Shown here piece after piece: positions 1-8,738 of a stretch of DNA of 64,000 bases (the first letter of the stretch is position 1; each line of letters starts with the position of its first letter). The position numbers were made by a program, and so were the translations under genes. A model generated the notes under the pieces. It made no database searches. It saw only the letters and a list, made by a program, of their open reading frames with translations, and was not told where the DNA came from. Source of the stretch: Faucicola osloensis_D (GTDB taxonomy: Bacteria; Pseudomonadota; Gammaproteobacteria; Pseudomonadales; Moraxellaceae); assembly GCA_020041925.1 (NCBI GenBank), contig CP083409.1; one strand, written 5' to 3'.

Positions 1-714
1 AATAAAGATACCCAGCAAAATAGCAATACCACCCGCTACGCCAACCAAGTAGCCCGCCCCAAGTAGTGCCAAGGAAAACCCCATGGGTAATTGGGTAATC
101 GCCGACCCTGCTTTAAACCAGTAGCCTGCCGAGTCTGCCAATACCCTAAGTCCACCGGTCAAAAACGCTACAATGCCTGATAACGCGCCACCAATCACAA
201 TATCCTTGGCACCTGTTGAGGCATCTGACTGAGCGGGGGTATCAGCTGCTGTGTCCTGTTCGCCTGCCCGCAAAATTTCAGCAGCTGCAACGCCTTCAGG
301 ATAGGGCAAATCACTGTTTACCACCATCGCATAGCGAAGTGGAATAGTAAAAATCACCCCCAAGATACCGCCAGCGATACATAAAATAGTGGTTTGCCAA
401 AACGGAAACCCTGTCCAATAACCGAGCATCAATAACGCTGGCAACACAAAGATAATGGACGATAAAGTACCTGCTGCAGAAGCTTGGGTTTGTACAATAT
501 TATTTTCAAGAATATTGCTATCTTTGGCAAATTTTAAAACTGCCATTGATATTACCGCCGCCGGAATGGAGGAGGCGAACGTTAAACCGACTTTAAGTCC
601 AAGATATACATTGGACGCGGTAAATATGACAGTGATTAATGCCCCAAGAATAATGCCCCTTAGCGTCAATTCTTTGTGATTGGCATACATATCACCGATA
701 GGCTGAACTTGCAT
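1..714 (-). CDS. OPT family oligopeptide/metal-chelate transporter, N-terminal part
   Basis: This is the first 238 codons of a polytopic inner-membrane transporter whose remainder lies beyond the left edge. The start at 714 is preceded by GGAG seven bases upstream. The translation shows alternating hydrophobic segments and the family signature NSDLPYPEGVA, followed by EILRAGE, near residue 135, which is typical of OPT (oligopeptide transporter) proteins that import small peptides or chelated metals with protons. The reading frame is open to base 1. The gene is divergent from the ATP-grasp cluster. The substrate cannot be told from the sequence. Family assignment is confident; function beyond that is inference. 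Confidence 0.85.
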   Translation of the reverse strand, partial: MQVQPIGDMYANHKELTLRGIILGALITVIFTASNVYLGLKVGLTFASSIPAAVISMAVLKFAKDSNILENNIVQTQASAAGTLSSIIFVLPALLMLGYWTGFPFWQTTILCIAGGILGVIFTIPLRYAMVVNSDLPYPEGVAAAEILRAGEQDTAADTPAQSDASTGAKDIVIGGALSGIVAFLTGGLRVLADSAGYWFKAGSAITQLPMGFSLALLGAGYLVGVAGGIAILLGIFI

Positions 715-1219
715 GGGCAAATCTCCATGTAAAAGCAAAAGTTGATGGTGAGTAAAAAAAATATTATGGATTATACTGCGTTTTATTGCTAAAACAATAA
801 CTTTTATCTAGCACCCTCACCCTCGAAACATCGAAACACTACGGGTCTGAATATCGGCATCATCTAATACCTAAGATAATGAAGCCGCTTATGTCAGTAA
901 AAAATAGCACTGACAAAGTAAAAATTGTCTGCGGCTTTAAAATTCATTTGAATGGTGATGAAGACAGCTTTGTTAAACGGTTAAAATCACGGTGGTTAAG
1001 TTAACAACAGTCTGCAGATTTTATCCCTGATTTAGCCAGCATTTAAGCGGTAAAGGAAAAAAATTATGATTGCGTTACTCACTCGTTAATTTGCCCAAGA
1101 TTTTTTAGTGGATAAAATGCTAAAAATGCTATTCATCCAACCCAATTTTATTTATGATACGGCTTTTCATCCAGTTGATAATAAGTTAAATGGCATGATG
1201 CGTTGCCAATGGAAATTGA
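715..1219. other. Intergenic region, with two doubtful tiny ORFs
   Basis: This 505-base stretch separates two divergent genes and should hold both promoters, but I see no convincing -35/-10 pair. On the plus strand there is a 37-codon ORF at 891-1004 and a GTG-started 43-codon ORF at 1108-1239 that overlaps the start of the ATP-grasp gene. Neither has a recognisable product or a good ribosome binding site. They could be decayed remnants of an earlier gene of the cluster. I do not call them genes. Confidence 0.4.
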
Positions 1220-2302
1220 ATGATTTTAAACCCCAGTAATACCCCGTTTTCAATTTGGTTGGCAGAAGGGCAGTCAAGCCAGCGTGAGATGCTACGTGCC
1301 ATGCAAGCCATGAAATGCCAATATAACTTACCGATGACCATCGTGGCATCCCATCGACAACCACGACCAGAAATCTTAAACTGTGCCGACATAGCGTACC
1401 AAGAGCTATCCGAGCCAAGTGAGCGGGTTGGGTTTGTACTTGCACAGGCCAAAAAGCACAATAGCAAAGTGGTACTCACAGGGCGCAATAGCCAAGATTA
1501 CGAAGCCAGACGTCAAGACTTCAAAGCAGCCGGTATTCGGTTGTTGACAGGCGCAACTGACACAGCCACGCTTGAATTAATGGATGATAAAGCCGCTTTT
1601 ACATCCTTTTGCCAGCAACATGACATCCCTGTGGCAAGTGGCTGGCAGTTTGCTAATGCAGATGAGTTAATGGCACTGCTAGCCTTGCATGGTGGGCAGC
1701 CGTTATGTGTAAAACCCGTTAAAGGCATATTTGCGCAAGGGTTTTGGCGACTCGATACCGCAGCGGTCGATGCGTGGGATAGTTTTGAGCATTTATACTT
1801 CACCGATGCTAAAAAAATTCATCTTGCGCAATTTTTACACGCCTATAACCATAGCCAAATGATAACTGACAAACCCATTGCCATGCTATTGATGCCATAT
1901 CTAGCAGGCAAAGAATATTCGATTGATGTGGTATGTGAGACAGGGGAAGTGTTAGCCGCAGTGACGCGCTATAAAGAAGGCAGTGAGCAGCATGTGGGCT
2001 ATGACGAGGCAGTGATGGCACTTGTCAAGCGTCTGGTGGCAGCCCTAAAAGCCGATGGTATTGTGAGCATCCAAACCAAAGCTGATGAAAATGGGATGCA
2101 CAAGGTATTGGAAATCAATAGCCGCGCGTCAGGTGGGATTGGTTACACCGATCACGCCTTTGACAACGGCACGATGAATCTAACCCAATTAGCTTTTGCC
2201 TATTGGTCAGGCTGTATTACCAAACCGCATCTGCCAGCGGTACGTGATACCATCACCCCTTGCATCGTGCGCCCGCTGATGACCAGTGTCAAAATCGGTT
2301 AA
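1220..2302 (+). CDS. ATP-grasp enzyme of a Ter-type metabolite cluster
   Basis: A 360-residue ATP-grasp protein, predicted to ligate a carboxylate to an amine or thiol through an acyl-phosphate. The central ATP-binding lysine region (LCVKPVKG, about residue 160) and the metal-binding VLEINSRASGG motif near residue 300 are visible. An in-frame TGA directly before the ATG fixes the start. It opens a plus-strand run of five genes whose order (ATP-grasp, PRTase-TRSP, HAD, StiP-PELOTA, HpcH/CitE) matches the biosynthetic module described beside tellurium-resistance (Ter) genes and thought to make a nucleoside-like metabolite. Substrate unknown; fold assignment firm, pathway inferred from neighbours. 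Confidence 0.82.
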   Translation: MILNPSNTPFSIWLAEGQSSQREMLRAMQAMKCQYNLPMTIVASHRQPRPEILNCADIAYQELSEPSERVGFVLAQAKKHNSKVVLTGRNSQDYEARRQDFKAAGIRLLTGATDTATLELMDDKAAFTSFCQQHDIPVASGWQFANADELMALLALHGGQPLCVKPVKGIFAQGFWRLDTAAVDAWDSFEHLYFTDAKKIHLAQFLHAYNHSQMITDKPIAMLLMPYLAGKEYSIDVVCETGEVLAAVTRYKEGSEQHVGYDEAVMALVKRLVAALKADGIVSIQTKADENGMHKVLEINSRASGGIGYTDHAFDNGTMNLTQLAFAYWSGCITKPHLPAVRDTITPCIVRPLMTSVKIG

Positions 2303-2329
2303 CGCAAAAATAATAGGATAATAGACGCC

Positions 2330-3541
2330 ATGACCGAGCAAAAAACCATTTCGCTATCGCGTGGCGAGCTTACTTTACGCTATCAAACCACTGCGGATTA
2401 TCAGCTTGATGATTTGTTGGGGTTTGCTGAGCGTATCAATCCCAAGCGCGCGTTTTTGTTTGTATCCAAAGTATTGGGGCGACATATTCCGGTATCCCCC
2501 GATAAGATGCGACAAGCCTTCACCCAGTTGGCGACTCTCATACCCGATGATTTGCCCGAGCCGATTGTGGTGATTGGTATGGCAGAGACCGCAGTCGGAC
2601 TGTCGGCAGGGGTTCATCAAGTGCTGCAGGCGCGTTATCCGCAGGCTATTTTGCTCAACTCGACGCGGCATGCACAGGCAGCAGAGCTTTTCACCACGTT
2701 TAGCGAAGATCATAGTCATGCCAGCGTGCATTTGATTTACCAAAGTGATGACAGCGCGCTACAAGCGCACGTTGAAAACGCCAAAACCTTGATTATGGTC
2801 GATGACGAAGCCTCCACAGGTAATACCTGCCAAAATGTGGTCAACGCCTTGCGTCAAGCAGGAATGAGTAAGCTTGAGCAAGTGCATTTGGCGACGTTGG
2901 TTGATTGGTCGCTGGGCAAAAAACTGGGCAAAAAACTGGGCAAGAAACTGGGCAAAACGGATAATAATATTTTTAATGACATCGCCTTTTTTCGCCATCA
3001 TTTGCTGGCAGGAGATTGGACGTGGACAGATAGGATAAATGCGCCGGCGGTTACCATGCCAAATGTGTCAACCACAGAGGCAGGCAGTCAGCCACTGCTA
3101 CCTACCGGCAATTGGGGGAGGCAACCGACACGCGATAGTACATCGGGATTGGATTTTTTGCTAGAAGGTTTGCATCATACGCTTCGCCAAAGACAATTGA
3201 CCCTAGCGTCATTCGCCCATCAAAAAATCTTGGTGCTGGGCAGTAATGAGTTTGTTTGGTTGCCATTGCTGCTTGCCGAATGTTTGGCGCAGTATCAAGC
3301 GGATGTCAAATTTTCTGCCTTAACGCGGTCACCCATCGCCATCCATGCTGATAGCGCCGTGACTAGCGTTATCAAGTTCTTTGATCATTATGGCTTGGGC
3401 ATGACCAATTTTGTTTACAACGTGACGCCTGAGGCGTGGGATTGGGTGCTATTGTGCGTGGAAACCCCCCAAGATAGCGTGGATGAGATTTGGCAGCGCT
3501 TTGATAATGTCATGGTAATTTCACCAAGACTCGAAATCTGA
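2330..3541 (+). CDS. Phosphoribosyltransferase-TRSP domain protein
   Basis: A 403-residue cytoplasmic protein with two parts. Residues 1-195 look like a divergent type I phosphoribosyltransferase, with a PRPP-loop-like stretch LIMVDDEASTGNT near residue 155. The C-terminal part (about 255-400) has the TRSP-domain hallmarks LTRSPIA and FFDHYGLGMTNFVYNV. Between them sits a lysine-rich repeat (LGKK four times, the last one degenerate) encoded by a 12-bp tandem repeat. The gene lies 27 bases after the ATP-grasp gene. In Ter-associated clusters such proteins are proposed to join a ribose-phosphate to a base-like precursor. That role is inference; the domain calls rest on motifs I can see. Confidence 0.8.
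   Translation: MTEQKTISLSRGELTLRYQTTADYQLDDLLGFAERINPKRAFLFVSKVLGRHIPVSPDKMRQAFTQLATLIPDDLPEPIVVIGMAETAVGLSAGVHQVLQARYPQAILLNSTRHAQAAELFTTFSEDHSHASVHLIYQSDDSALQAHVENAKTLIMVDDEASTGNTCQNVVNALRQAGMSKLEQVHLATLVDWSLGKKLGKKLGKKLGKTDNNIFNDIAFFRHHLLAGDWTWTDRINAPAVTMPNVSTTEAGSQPLLPTGNWGRQPTRDSTSGLDFLLEGLHHTLRQRQLTLASFAHQKILVLGSNEFVWLPLLLAECLAQYQADVKFSALTRSPIAIHADSAVTSVIKFFDHYGLGMTNFVYNVTPEAWDWVLLCVETPQDSVDEIWQRFDNVMVISPRLEI
2912..2959 (+). repeat. In-frame 12-bp tandem repeat, four units
   Basis: Units of CTGGGCAAAAAA occur back to back four times (the third and fourth carry small changes), each coding for Leu-Gly-Lys-Lys. They form the linker after the PRTase domain. Because the unit is a multiple of three, copy-number changes would keep the frame. 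Confidence 0.9.
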
Positions 3542-3644
3542 CATTCTAAACCTGACAACCGAAGTCCGATACCTGAAATCCGACAACCAAAACCCAATCA
3601 GCCACAAAATCGATAAAAGTTAAGTTTGATAAAAGTGAGTGTGA

Positions 3645-4475
3645 ATGACCGATTTTTTTAAACCCGAAGCCCGTTTTTTTGAATCAAAAGTCGCGCTAGT
3701 CAAGCCTTATGCGTTGATGGATTTGGATGATACCTTGTTTCAAACCCAGCGAAAAATTGCAGCTTGGCAATTGCCAATGGATGGGTTAGTGGTGGCGACC
3801 GTCGATAAGCAGAATGCGCCATTGAGCTTTTTGACGCCAAAGCAGCGGCATTTTTTTAATTGGTTATCCCAATCAACGGAGCTCATCCCCGTCACCGCAA
3901 GAGATACCACTGAGATTATGCGCGTCAAACTGCCGTTTGATAGTTGGCAAGTTTTGACCCATGGTGCGGTGATTGTAGCACCATCGGGGCAGCTGTGTGC
4001 GCGTTGGCAGCGGCTAATGGCAGGGCAATTGGTGGCGCTACAAGCCAAACTAACCCAGCTTATGGCGCGATTGGCAGGGTTTGAAGCACTGCGCATTACC
4101 CCACATTATGAACACTTTATAGTAGACAATAACGCGGCGGATTTGATGGTGTATGTCGCCATCAAACATCAGCATAAAGACCATGATGCTTTGCTGCAGT
4201 TTGCGGCACAGCTGCCGAGTGTGCTAAATGAGGCGGCTGATTTGGGCGATGAGTTTTATATCCATGTTAATGCCAATAACTTGGCATTGTTGCCGCACGT
4301 CGTCAACAAGCATCACGCGATGCGTTTTTTGCTCGATTATCATTTGGATAAAAACCGCCCTTGTTTTGGTTTTGGTGATAGTTTGGCGGATTTGCCGTTT
4401 TTACAATTATTGGACTGGTATGGCACGCCCAATCGAGGGCAACTGCATGATGCTATCAGTCAAGGGTGCTTATAA
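3645..4475 (+). CDS. HAD-superfamily phosphatase of the Ter-type cluster
   Basis: A 276-residue HAD hydrolase of the Cof/sucrose-phosphatase type. Motif I is MDLDDTLFQT near residue 26 (nucleophile Asp and general acid Asp), motif II is the threonine in VTARDT near residue 85, and motif IV is FGFGDSLADLPF near residue 250. A cap region lies between motifs II and III. It probably removes phosphate from an intermediate of the neighbouring PRTase enzymes. The gene follows a 100-base spacer with short degenerate repeats and overlaps or abuts the next gene. Enzyme class is confident; substrate unknown. Confidence 0.82.
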   Translation: MTDFFKPEARFFESKVALVKPYALMDLDDTLFQTQRKIAAWQLPMDGLVVATVDKQNAPLSFLTPKQRHFFNWLSQSTELIPVTARDTTEIMRVKLPFDSWQVLTHGAVIVAPSGQLCARWQRLMAGQLVALQAKLTQLMARLAGFEALRITPHYEHFIVDNNAADLMVYVAIKHQHKDHDALLQFAAQLPSVLNEAADLGDEFYIHVNANNLALLPHVVNKHHAMRFLLDYHLDKNRPCFGFGDSLADLPFLQLLDWYGTPNRGQLHDAISQGCL

Positions 4476-4477
4476 TC

Positions 4478-5614
4478 ATGATGACTCAGGCTAATTTTTC
4501 GGGTAGTTATTTACCTGCTGAGGTTATCTTGCTGCTCGATATCGTCAGTGCTGATAGCGTCCATGATATCAGCCCAACGCAAAAAGAAGCGTTAATCCAA
4601 TCAGGTCAGCGCCATTATTCAGATATGCTGACGCTTGAAAAACCGCCTAGCGCCACGCATGAAGCCTTGTACAATCAAGCATTGGCGGCAGGCAAGCAGC
4701 GCATGGCAAATGATGTCACAAGCCTTGCCTTTAGCTTACATCAGCTATTTCATGCTTGTGTGAGTGCCTCGCAGCCGCTGATATTGGTCAGTCTCGTGCG
4801 GGCAGGATTGCCGATTGGGGTTTTGCTACAAAAAGCGCTTAGTGATGCATCTGCCAGCTATGCGTTAGCCAGTCAGCATTACGGGGTGAGTATCATCCGT
4901 GACCGCGGGCTTGACCCTGTTGCCTTGCAATATATTTTGCAGCAGCATCCCCATAGTCCGATTGTGTTTGTCGATGGTTGGACGGGTAAAGGGGCTATCT
5001 ATGGTGAATTGCAACGAAGTTTAGCCAAAATCACTGATAAGCGGCAACAAGCGCAACTGTTTCACCAAGGTGACGGGGTGATTCCACTGGTGACGTTGGC
5101 AGATCCTGCTGGGGTGGCTTGGCTATCGGCAAGTGATGATGATTGGCTGATGCCCGCAAGTTTGCTCAATAGCACTGTCTCTGGGCTGATATCGCGCACC
5201 CTGTATCGTGAGCCCAGTGATGGACTGCACCAAGCAGTGTATTATGACAAGTTACAGCGTTGGGATCGCAGTGGCGAGTTTATCCAAACCATTGATGCGC
5301 TGCGTCAGCAAACGCCCTTACTAACACCACTAACAGGCAAGTTGTTGCCGAATTTTGCCACCCAGTCGGTGATAGATGACTTGGTGGCGCGCTTTGCCAT
5401 CCGCAATCGCAACCGTATCAAACCCACCATTGCCGAGGCGACCCGCGCGATATTACGGCGCGACCCTGAATGTGTGTTGGTCAATGAGATGGCAGACGGA
5501 CAAGATACAGCATTACTGCGGCATCTTTGTGAGGAAAAAAATATTCAACTAATTGAAGATACTAGCATTGCACCTTACCAAGCTGTCACCATTATTAAGG
5601 ATAGAAGCCAATGA
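4478..5614 (+). CDS. StiP-family (PRTase-like) protein with C-terminal PELOTA domain
   Basis: A 378-residue protein resembling the family annotated as 'cysteine protease StiP', which structural work by comparison treats as a phosphoribosyltransferase-like domain. The N-terminal two thirds carry LVRAGLPIGVLL near residue 105 and VFVDGWTGKGAIY near residue 165, the latter a PRPP-loop-like element. The last 90 residues (IRNRNRIKPTIAEATRAIL onward) fit the PELOTA RNA-binding domain. I chose ATG 4478; an in-frame GTG at 4466 overlaps the HAD stop codon and is possible. It is the fourth gene of the Ter-type module. Protease activity is doubtful; a role in making or attaching a nucleotide-like product is inferred. 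Confidence 0.78.
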   Translation: MMTQANFSGSYLPAEVILLLDIVSADSVHDISPTQKEALIQSGQRHYSDMLTLEKPPSATHEALYNQALAAGKQRMANDVTSLAFSLHQLFHACVSASQPLILVSLVRAGLPIGVLLQKALSDASASYALASQHYGVSIIRDRGLDPVALQYILQQHPHSPIVFVDGWTGKGAIYGELQRSLAKITDKRQQAQLFHQGDGVIPLVTLADPAGVAWLSASDDDWLMPASLLNSTVSGLISRTLYREPSDGLHQAVYYDKLQRWDRSGEFIQTIDALRQQTPLLTPLTGKLLPNFATQSVIDDLVARFAIRNRNRIKPTIAEATRAILRRDPECVLVNEMADGQDTALLRHLCEEKNIQLIEDTSIAPYQAVTIIKDRSQ

Positions 5615-5691
5615 TAACCGCATCTTTGCGCTCATCGACCTTGTTAGCCGCCCATTTATCCTAACCGCTCTTTTACGCACATTGTACTTTT

Positions 5692-6663
5692 ATGACACTA
5701 TTACACCCTGTAAATCATTTTTTGGCTGCGTCTGTTGCGCCGACTATCAATCCCTACCAGCTGGGTGCGACGCTTTATATGCCAGCCACGCGCCAAGATA
5801 TTTGGCAAATTATTAGCCAGCAAAAATTGGCTGAGATTGACAGTATCGTAATTTGTTTGGAAGATGCGGTCAGTGAAAGTGAAATTCCTGCCGCGCTCGC
5901 AAACTTAAAGCAGCTGCTTGCGACATGGGCTCAGCACGCCAAGACGCATGGTTTTGGCGATGAATCTCGTCCAATTTCACCGCGAGTCTCACGCCCCATG
6001 GTGTTTATCCGACCGCGCAACGCCTTGATGCTCACCGAGCTTGCCAGTTGGCAGACGATTGCCTTAGTGGATGGCTTTGTGCTACCAAAAATCGATATGC
6101 AAAGTCTTGCCGATTGGCGATTGGCTTGTCAGGCATTGCCATCGACACAGCTATTGATGCCGACCCTTGAGACTCGGCTCATCTTTAACCCGATACACAA
6201 CCAAGAACTGGCGCTAGCGTTTAGCGAAGGGTTTAGCCAGTCGATTTTGGCACTGCGTATTGGCGGCAATGATTTATTTGCCTCGCTGCGCTTGCGTCGC
6301 CCGTCCGATGTGACGATCTATCAAACCCCAGTCGGCATACTCATCTATCAGTTAATTGCGTGTTTTGTGCCGCAAGGTTTTTATTTGACTGCGCCCGTGT
6401 TTGAGTATTTGGATAAACCTGCCTTGTTTGCTGAAGAATTGCGGCAAGATGTCGCCTTGGGGCTGGTGGGAAAAACCATCATTCACCCTGAGCAAATTGC
6501 TGCAGTCAAACACGCTTTTTATGTCAACGACATAGAGCGCAGTCAAGCCACCGCGATTCTTGCCGCCGATGCCAAGGCGGTGTTCAAGCAAGACAACAGT
6601 ATGCTTGAGCCAGCCACGCATCGCGCGTGGGCGACCAGTGTGATGCTTCGTGCCAATGTCTAA
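5692..6663 (+). CDS. HpcH/HpaI aldolase / CitE-like lyase family protein
   Basis: A 323-residue TIM-barrel protein of the CitE/HpcH family, which make or break carbon-carbon bonds with a divalent metal. Visible family features are LGATLYMPAT near residue 25, ICLEDAVSE near residue 54 (acidic metal ligand), VFIRPRN near 105 and VDGFVLPKID near 125, with LRIGGNDL near 200. No good ribosome binding site precedes the ATG, so translation may depend on the upstream genes, 77 bases away. It is the last gene of the five-gene Ter-type module. Family is confident; the reaction is unknown. Confidence 0.8.
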   Translation: MTLLHPVNHFLAASVAPTINPYQLGATLYMPATRQDIWQIISQQKLAEIDSIVICLEDAVSESEIPAALANLKQLLATWAQHAKTHGFGDESRPISPRVSRPMVFIRPRNALMLTELASWQTIALVDGFVLPKIDMQSLADWRLACQALPSTQLLMPTLETRLIFNPIHNQELALAFSEGFSQSILALRIGGNDLFASLRLRRPSDVTIYQTPVGILIYQLIACFVPQGFYLTAPVFEYLDKPALFAEELRQDVALGLVGKTIIHPEQIAAVKHAFYVNDIERSQATAILAADAKAVFKQDNSMLEPATHRAWATSVMLRANV

Positions 6664-6823
6664 AAGCTAAGGTTTAACAGCCAATGTCTAACAGTTTGTT
6701 ATATCAAAGTTAGATAACAAATCACTGACCGATAATTGAACAAAATTGCGCTATGATGACGGGTTAGCAGATAACAATAATTTATGATAACAATTTAACT
6801 GATAACCAGCATCATGGAAACCT

Positions 6824-7900
6824 ATGCAAGCAAACACTCTCCCCAGTCAGTCAGTGACGGTTATTTTTCAAGGTGGCATTAACGTTCACCAGTTAGGGAA
6901 GGGCGGCGATGACGGCAGTGATTTCATAGCTAACGTCGCCAAAACCCGAGCAGCCTTGCCCCATGCAACCATTGTATTATCGACTTGGGATACGCTTGCG
7001 TTGCCCACCGAGTTTGATAGCGCCGACAAATTGGGTATCGATCAGCTGATTTTAAACCCAGATCCTGGTGGGCTACCCAATATCAAATTTGGCTACGACG
7101 CCCCTAACAACGTCAATCGACAAATCATCTCCACGCAAGCGGGTCTAAGCCAAGTCAGCACCGAATATGCGCTCAAACTACGCACCGATAGCTACTTGCT
7201 CAATGACAATCTGCTACAATTTTATCGCTATTATACCCAGCAAGTAACGTCGCACTCGCAGAGCCATTTATCCTCAAAAACTAAAGAAACCGACTATTCG
7301 CCGATTGTGGTGCCGTCATTTTTTACCATCGACCCCAGTATGTTTGAGCATATGGCGTTTCATATTAGCGATTGGGCGCAATTTGGCAAGACTGATCGAC
7401 TGCAGGCGTTTTGGTCGGCACCGCTGATGAGTCGTGACAATGCCACTTATTTTGAGTCGCATGCACAAGACATCGATGCCAAATTTGCCGACAATACCTT
7501 TCGCACGCGGTTGGCTGTCGAGCAGCATATTGCCAGTCATTATGCCAATCAAATCGGCTACGCTGCCACACCAAGCTATTACAATGAGCTCAACGAGCAG
7601 ATTCTAGACGCGCACAAGGCATTTTTGGCGAGTGAAGTGATTGTGCTTGATATGACAGACTACGGACTACGGTTACCCAAATACGAGTGGACATTGACCG
7701 ATGCTTTTATGGCGATGAACTGCATCAGCCATGATGACTGGTATCAGCTATTTTATCAATATTGGTATCCCAACCAAGTTGACGAAACCCGCTTGGCGCA
7801 TGCGGATGAACGAGCGGTGATGAAAAGTGTTGCCGCGGCAGAGTTTTATCAAAATAGCCCAGTTGATCAACAGCAGATTTTCTCGCGTCTTTATCCCTAA
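6824..7900 (+). CDS. WavE-like lipopolysaccharide/surface glycan synthesis protein
   Basis: A 358-residue soluble protein resembling the WavE family first named in Vibrio LPS core gene clusters. The N-terminus (VTVIFQGGINVHQ) and the later stretches ATIVLSTWDT, NVNRQIISTQAGL and ALKLRTDSYL are typical of that family, which has a glycosyltransferase-like fold. It has no signal peptide or membrane segment. GGAAA precedes the ATG. It follows the Ter-type cluster by 160 bases and ends at a strong hairpin terminator, so it may be transcribed alone or as the end of that cluster. The sugar substrate is unknown. Confidence 0.75.
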   Translation: MQANTLPSQSVTVIFQGGINVHQLGKGGDDGSDFIANVAKTRAALPHATIVLSTWDTLALPTEFDSADKLGIDQLILNPDPGGLPNIKFGYDAPNNVNRQIISTQAGLSQVSTEYALKLRTDSYLLNDNLLQFYRYYTQQVTSHSQSHLSSKTKETDYSPIVVPSFFTIDPSMFEHMAFHISDWAQFGKTDRLQAFWSAPLMSRDNATYFESHAQDIDAKFADNTFRTRLAVEQHIASHYANQIGYAATPSYYNELNEQILDAHKAFLASEVIVLDMTDYGLRLPKYEWTLTDAFMAMNCISHDDWYQLFYQYWYPNQVDETRLAHADERAVMKSVAAAEFYQNSPVDQQQIFSRLYP

Positions 7901-7911
7901 ATCCGCTAAAT

Positions 7912-7945
7912 AAAAAAGCTTACCCAACAGATGGTAAGCTTTTTT
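7912..7945. terminator. Bidirectional rho-independent terminator
   Basis: A 13-bp perfect stem (AAAAAAGCTTACC / GGTAAGCTTTTTT) with an 8-base loop has A- and T-tracts on both sides. It lies between the convergent WavE-like gene and the nucleotidyltransferase gene. Confidence 0.9.
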
Positions 7946-7988
7946 CCAACAGTTAAACAATTAAACGCCAATTTTTAAACATCAACCT

Positions 7989-8738
7989 TTAAACATCAAT
8001 CTTTAAACCCTGGGCTTTAAGCGCTTGGTATTCATCCGGCGTACCACAAAAATCAATGTCGTCATCCGTGATTTTGACATAGCCAACCCTGCCGCCTTGT
8101 GCGATTAATAAATTATACATCGGGGCGATATAATATTCATTGTTAACCGTCAACTGTTGCGCAATCGCTTGTTGAAATAACGATAGATACTGCTGCTTGG
8201 ATTTAAAATAATACAAACCATCACTGCAAAGATTGGAGATACGCTGTTTTTCGGTGGTTTTAATCACCCTGTCATCGTCATCGATGGCGATAAATGACCA
8301 ATGGTCGCCTTCGCCTTCAAATACTTCTAAATAGCCATCAACAGACTCTACCCAGTCAGGTTTTTGAAAACCATAGCGAAAGGTATCGATGTTAAAAATA
8401 TAAATCGGCTCATCGTCATCAATGCTAGTATCACCGAGTCCCTGTTCAAGTCCCAGTCCAAGCGCTACTGTTTCAGCTTGTCCTGCTGTCTCGCCATCAA
8501 GGGTATGAATCATAAAATTGCGCACACCCAAGCGCGTTAATCGCTCAGCAACAAATTGCGGGGTATCATACACATCACGCACGATAAGCAAAAATAAATC
8601 GGTACTAAAATAGCGCTCAAACGACTTGATTGCCAAATCAAATACAATGGTATCGGCAATCGACAATTGATACTTAGGTACATCAAAGCCCGCCTTAAAA
8701 AAACGACTGCTTAGCCCTGCCATCGGAATTACGAACAT
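7989..8738 (-). CDS. Sugar-phosphate nucleotidyltransferase-like protein
   Basis: A 249-residue protein with the NTP-transferase (GT-A-like) fold. The N-terminus MFVIPMAGLSSRFFKAG is a clear nucleotide-binding loop, and IYIFNIDTFRYG near residue 113 carries the metal-binding acidic motif; later DFCGTPDEYQALKAQG matches the C-terminal end of such enzymes. It probably activates a sugar or polyol phosphate with a nucleotide. It overlaps the upstream kinase gene by 10 bases, so the two are co-translated. The last codons and stop are part of a short tandem duplication. The substrate is unknown. Confidence 0.78.
   Translation of the reverse strand: MFVIPMAGLSSRFFKAGFDVPKYQLSIADTIVFDLAIKSFERYFSTDLFLLIVRDVYDTPQFVAERLTRLGVRNFMIHTLDGETAGQAETVALGLGLEQGLGDTSIDDDEPIYIFNIDTFRYGFQKPDWVESVDGYLEVFEGEGDHWSFIAIDDDDRVIKTTEKQRISNLCSDGLYYFKSKQQYLSLFQQAIAQQLTVNNEYYIAPMYNLLIAQGGRVGYVKITDDDIDFCGTPDEYQALKAQGLKIDV

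Noticed and set aside
4478..5614. Literal cysteine protease function of the StiP-like protein
   Set aside because: No convincing Cys-His protease pair is visible, while a PRPP-loop-like motif is present; the protease name in databases is probably misleading.
7970..8006. Short tandem duplication across the stop codon of the nucleotidyltransferase gene
   Set aside because: The sequence coding for the last residues and stop (ATTGATGTTTAAA-like) is repeated once. It seems a harmless slippage with no clear function.
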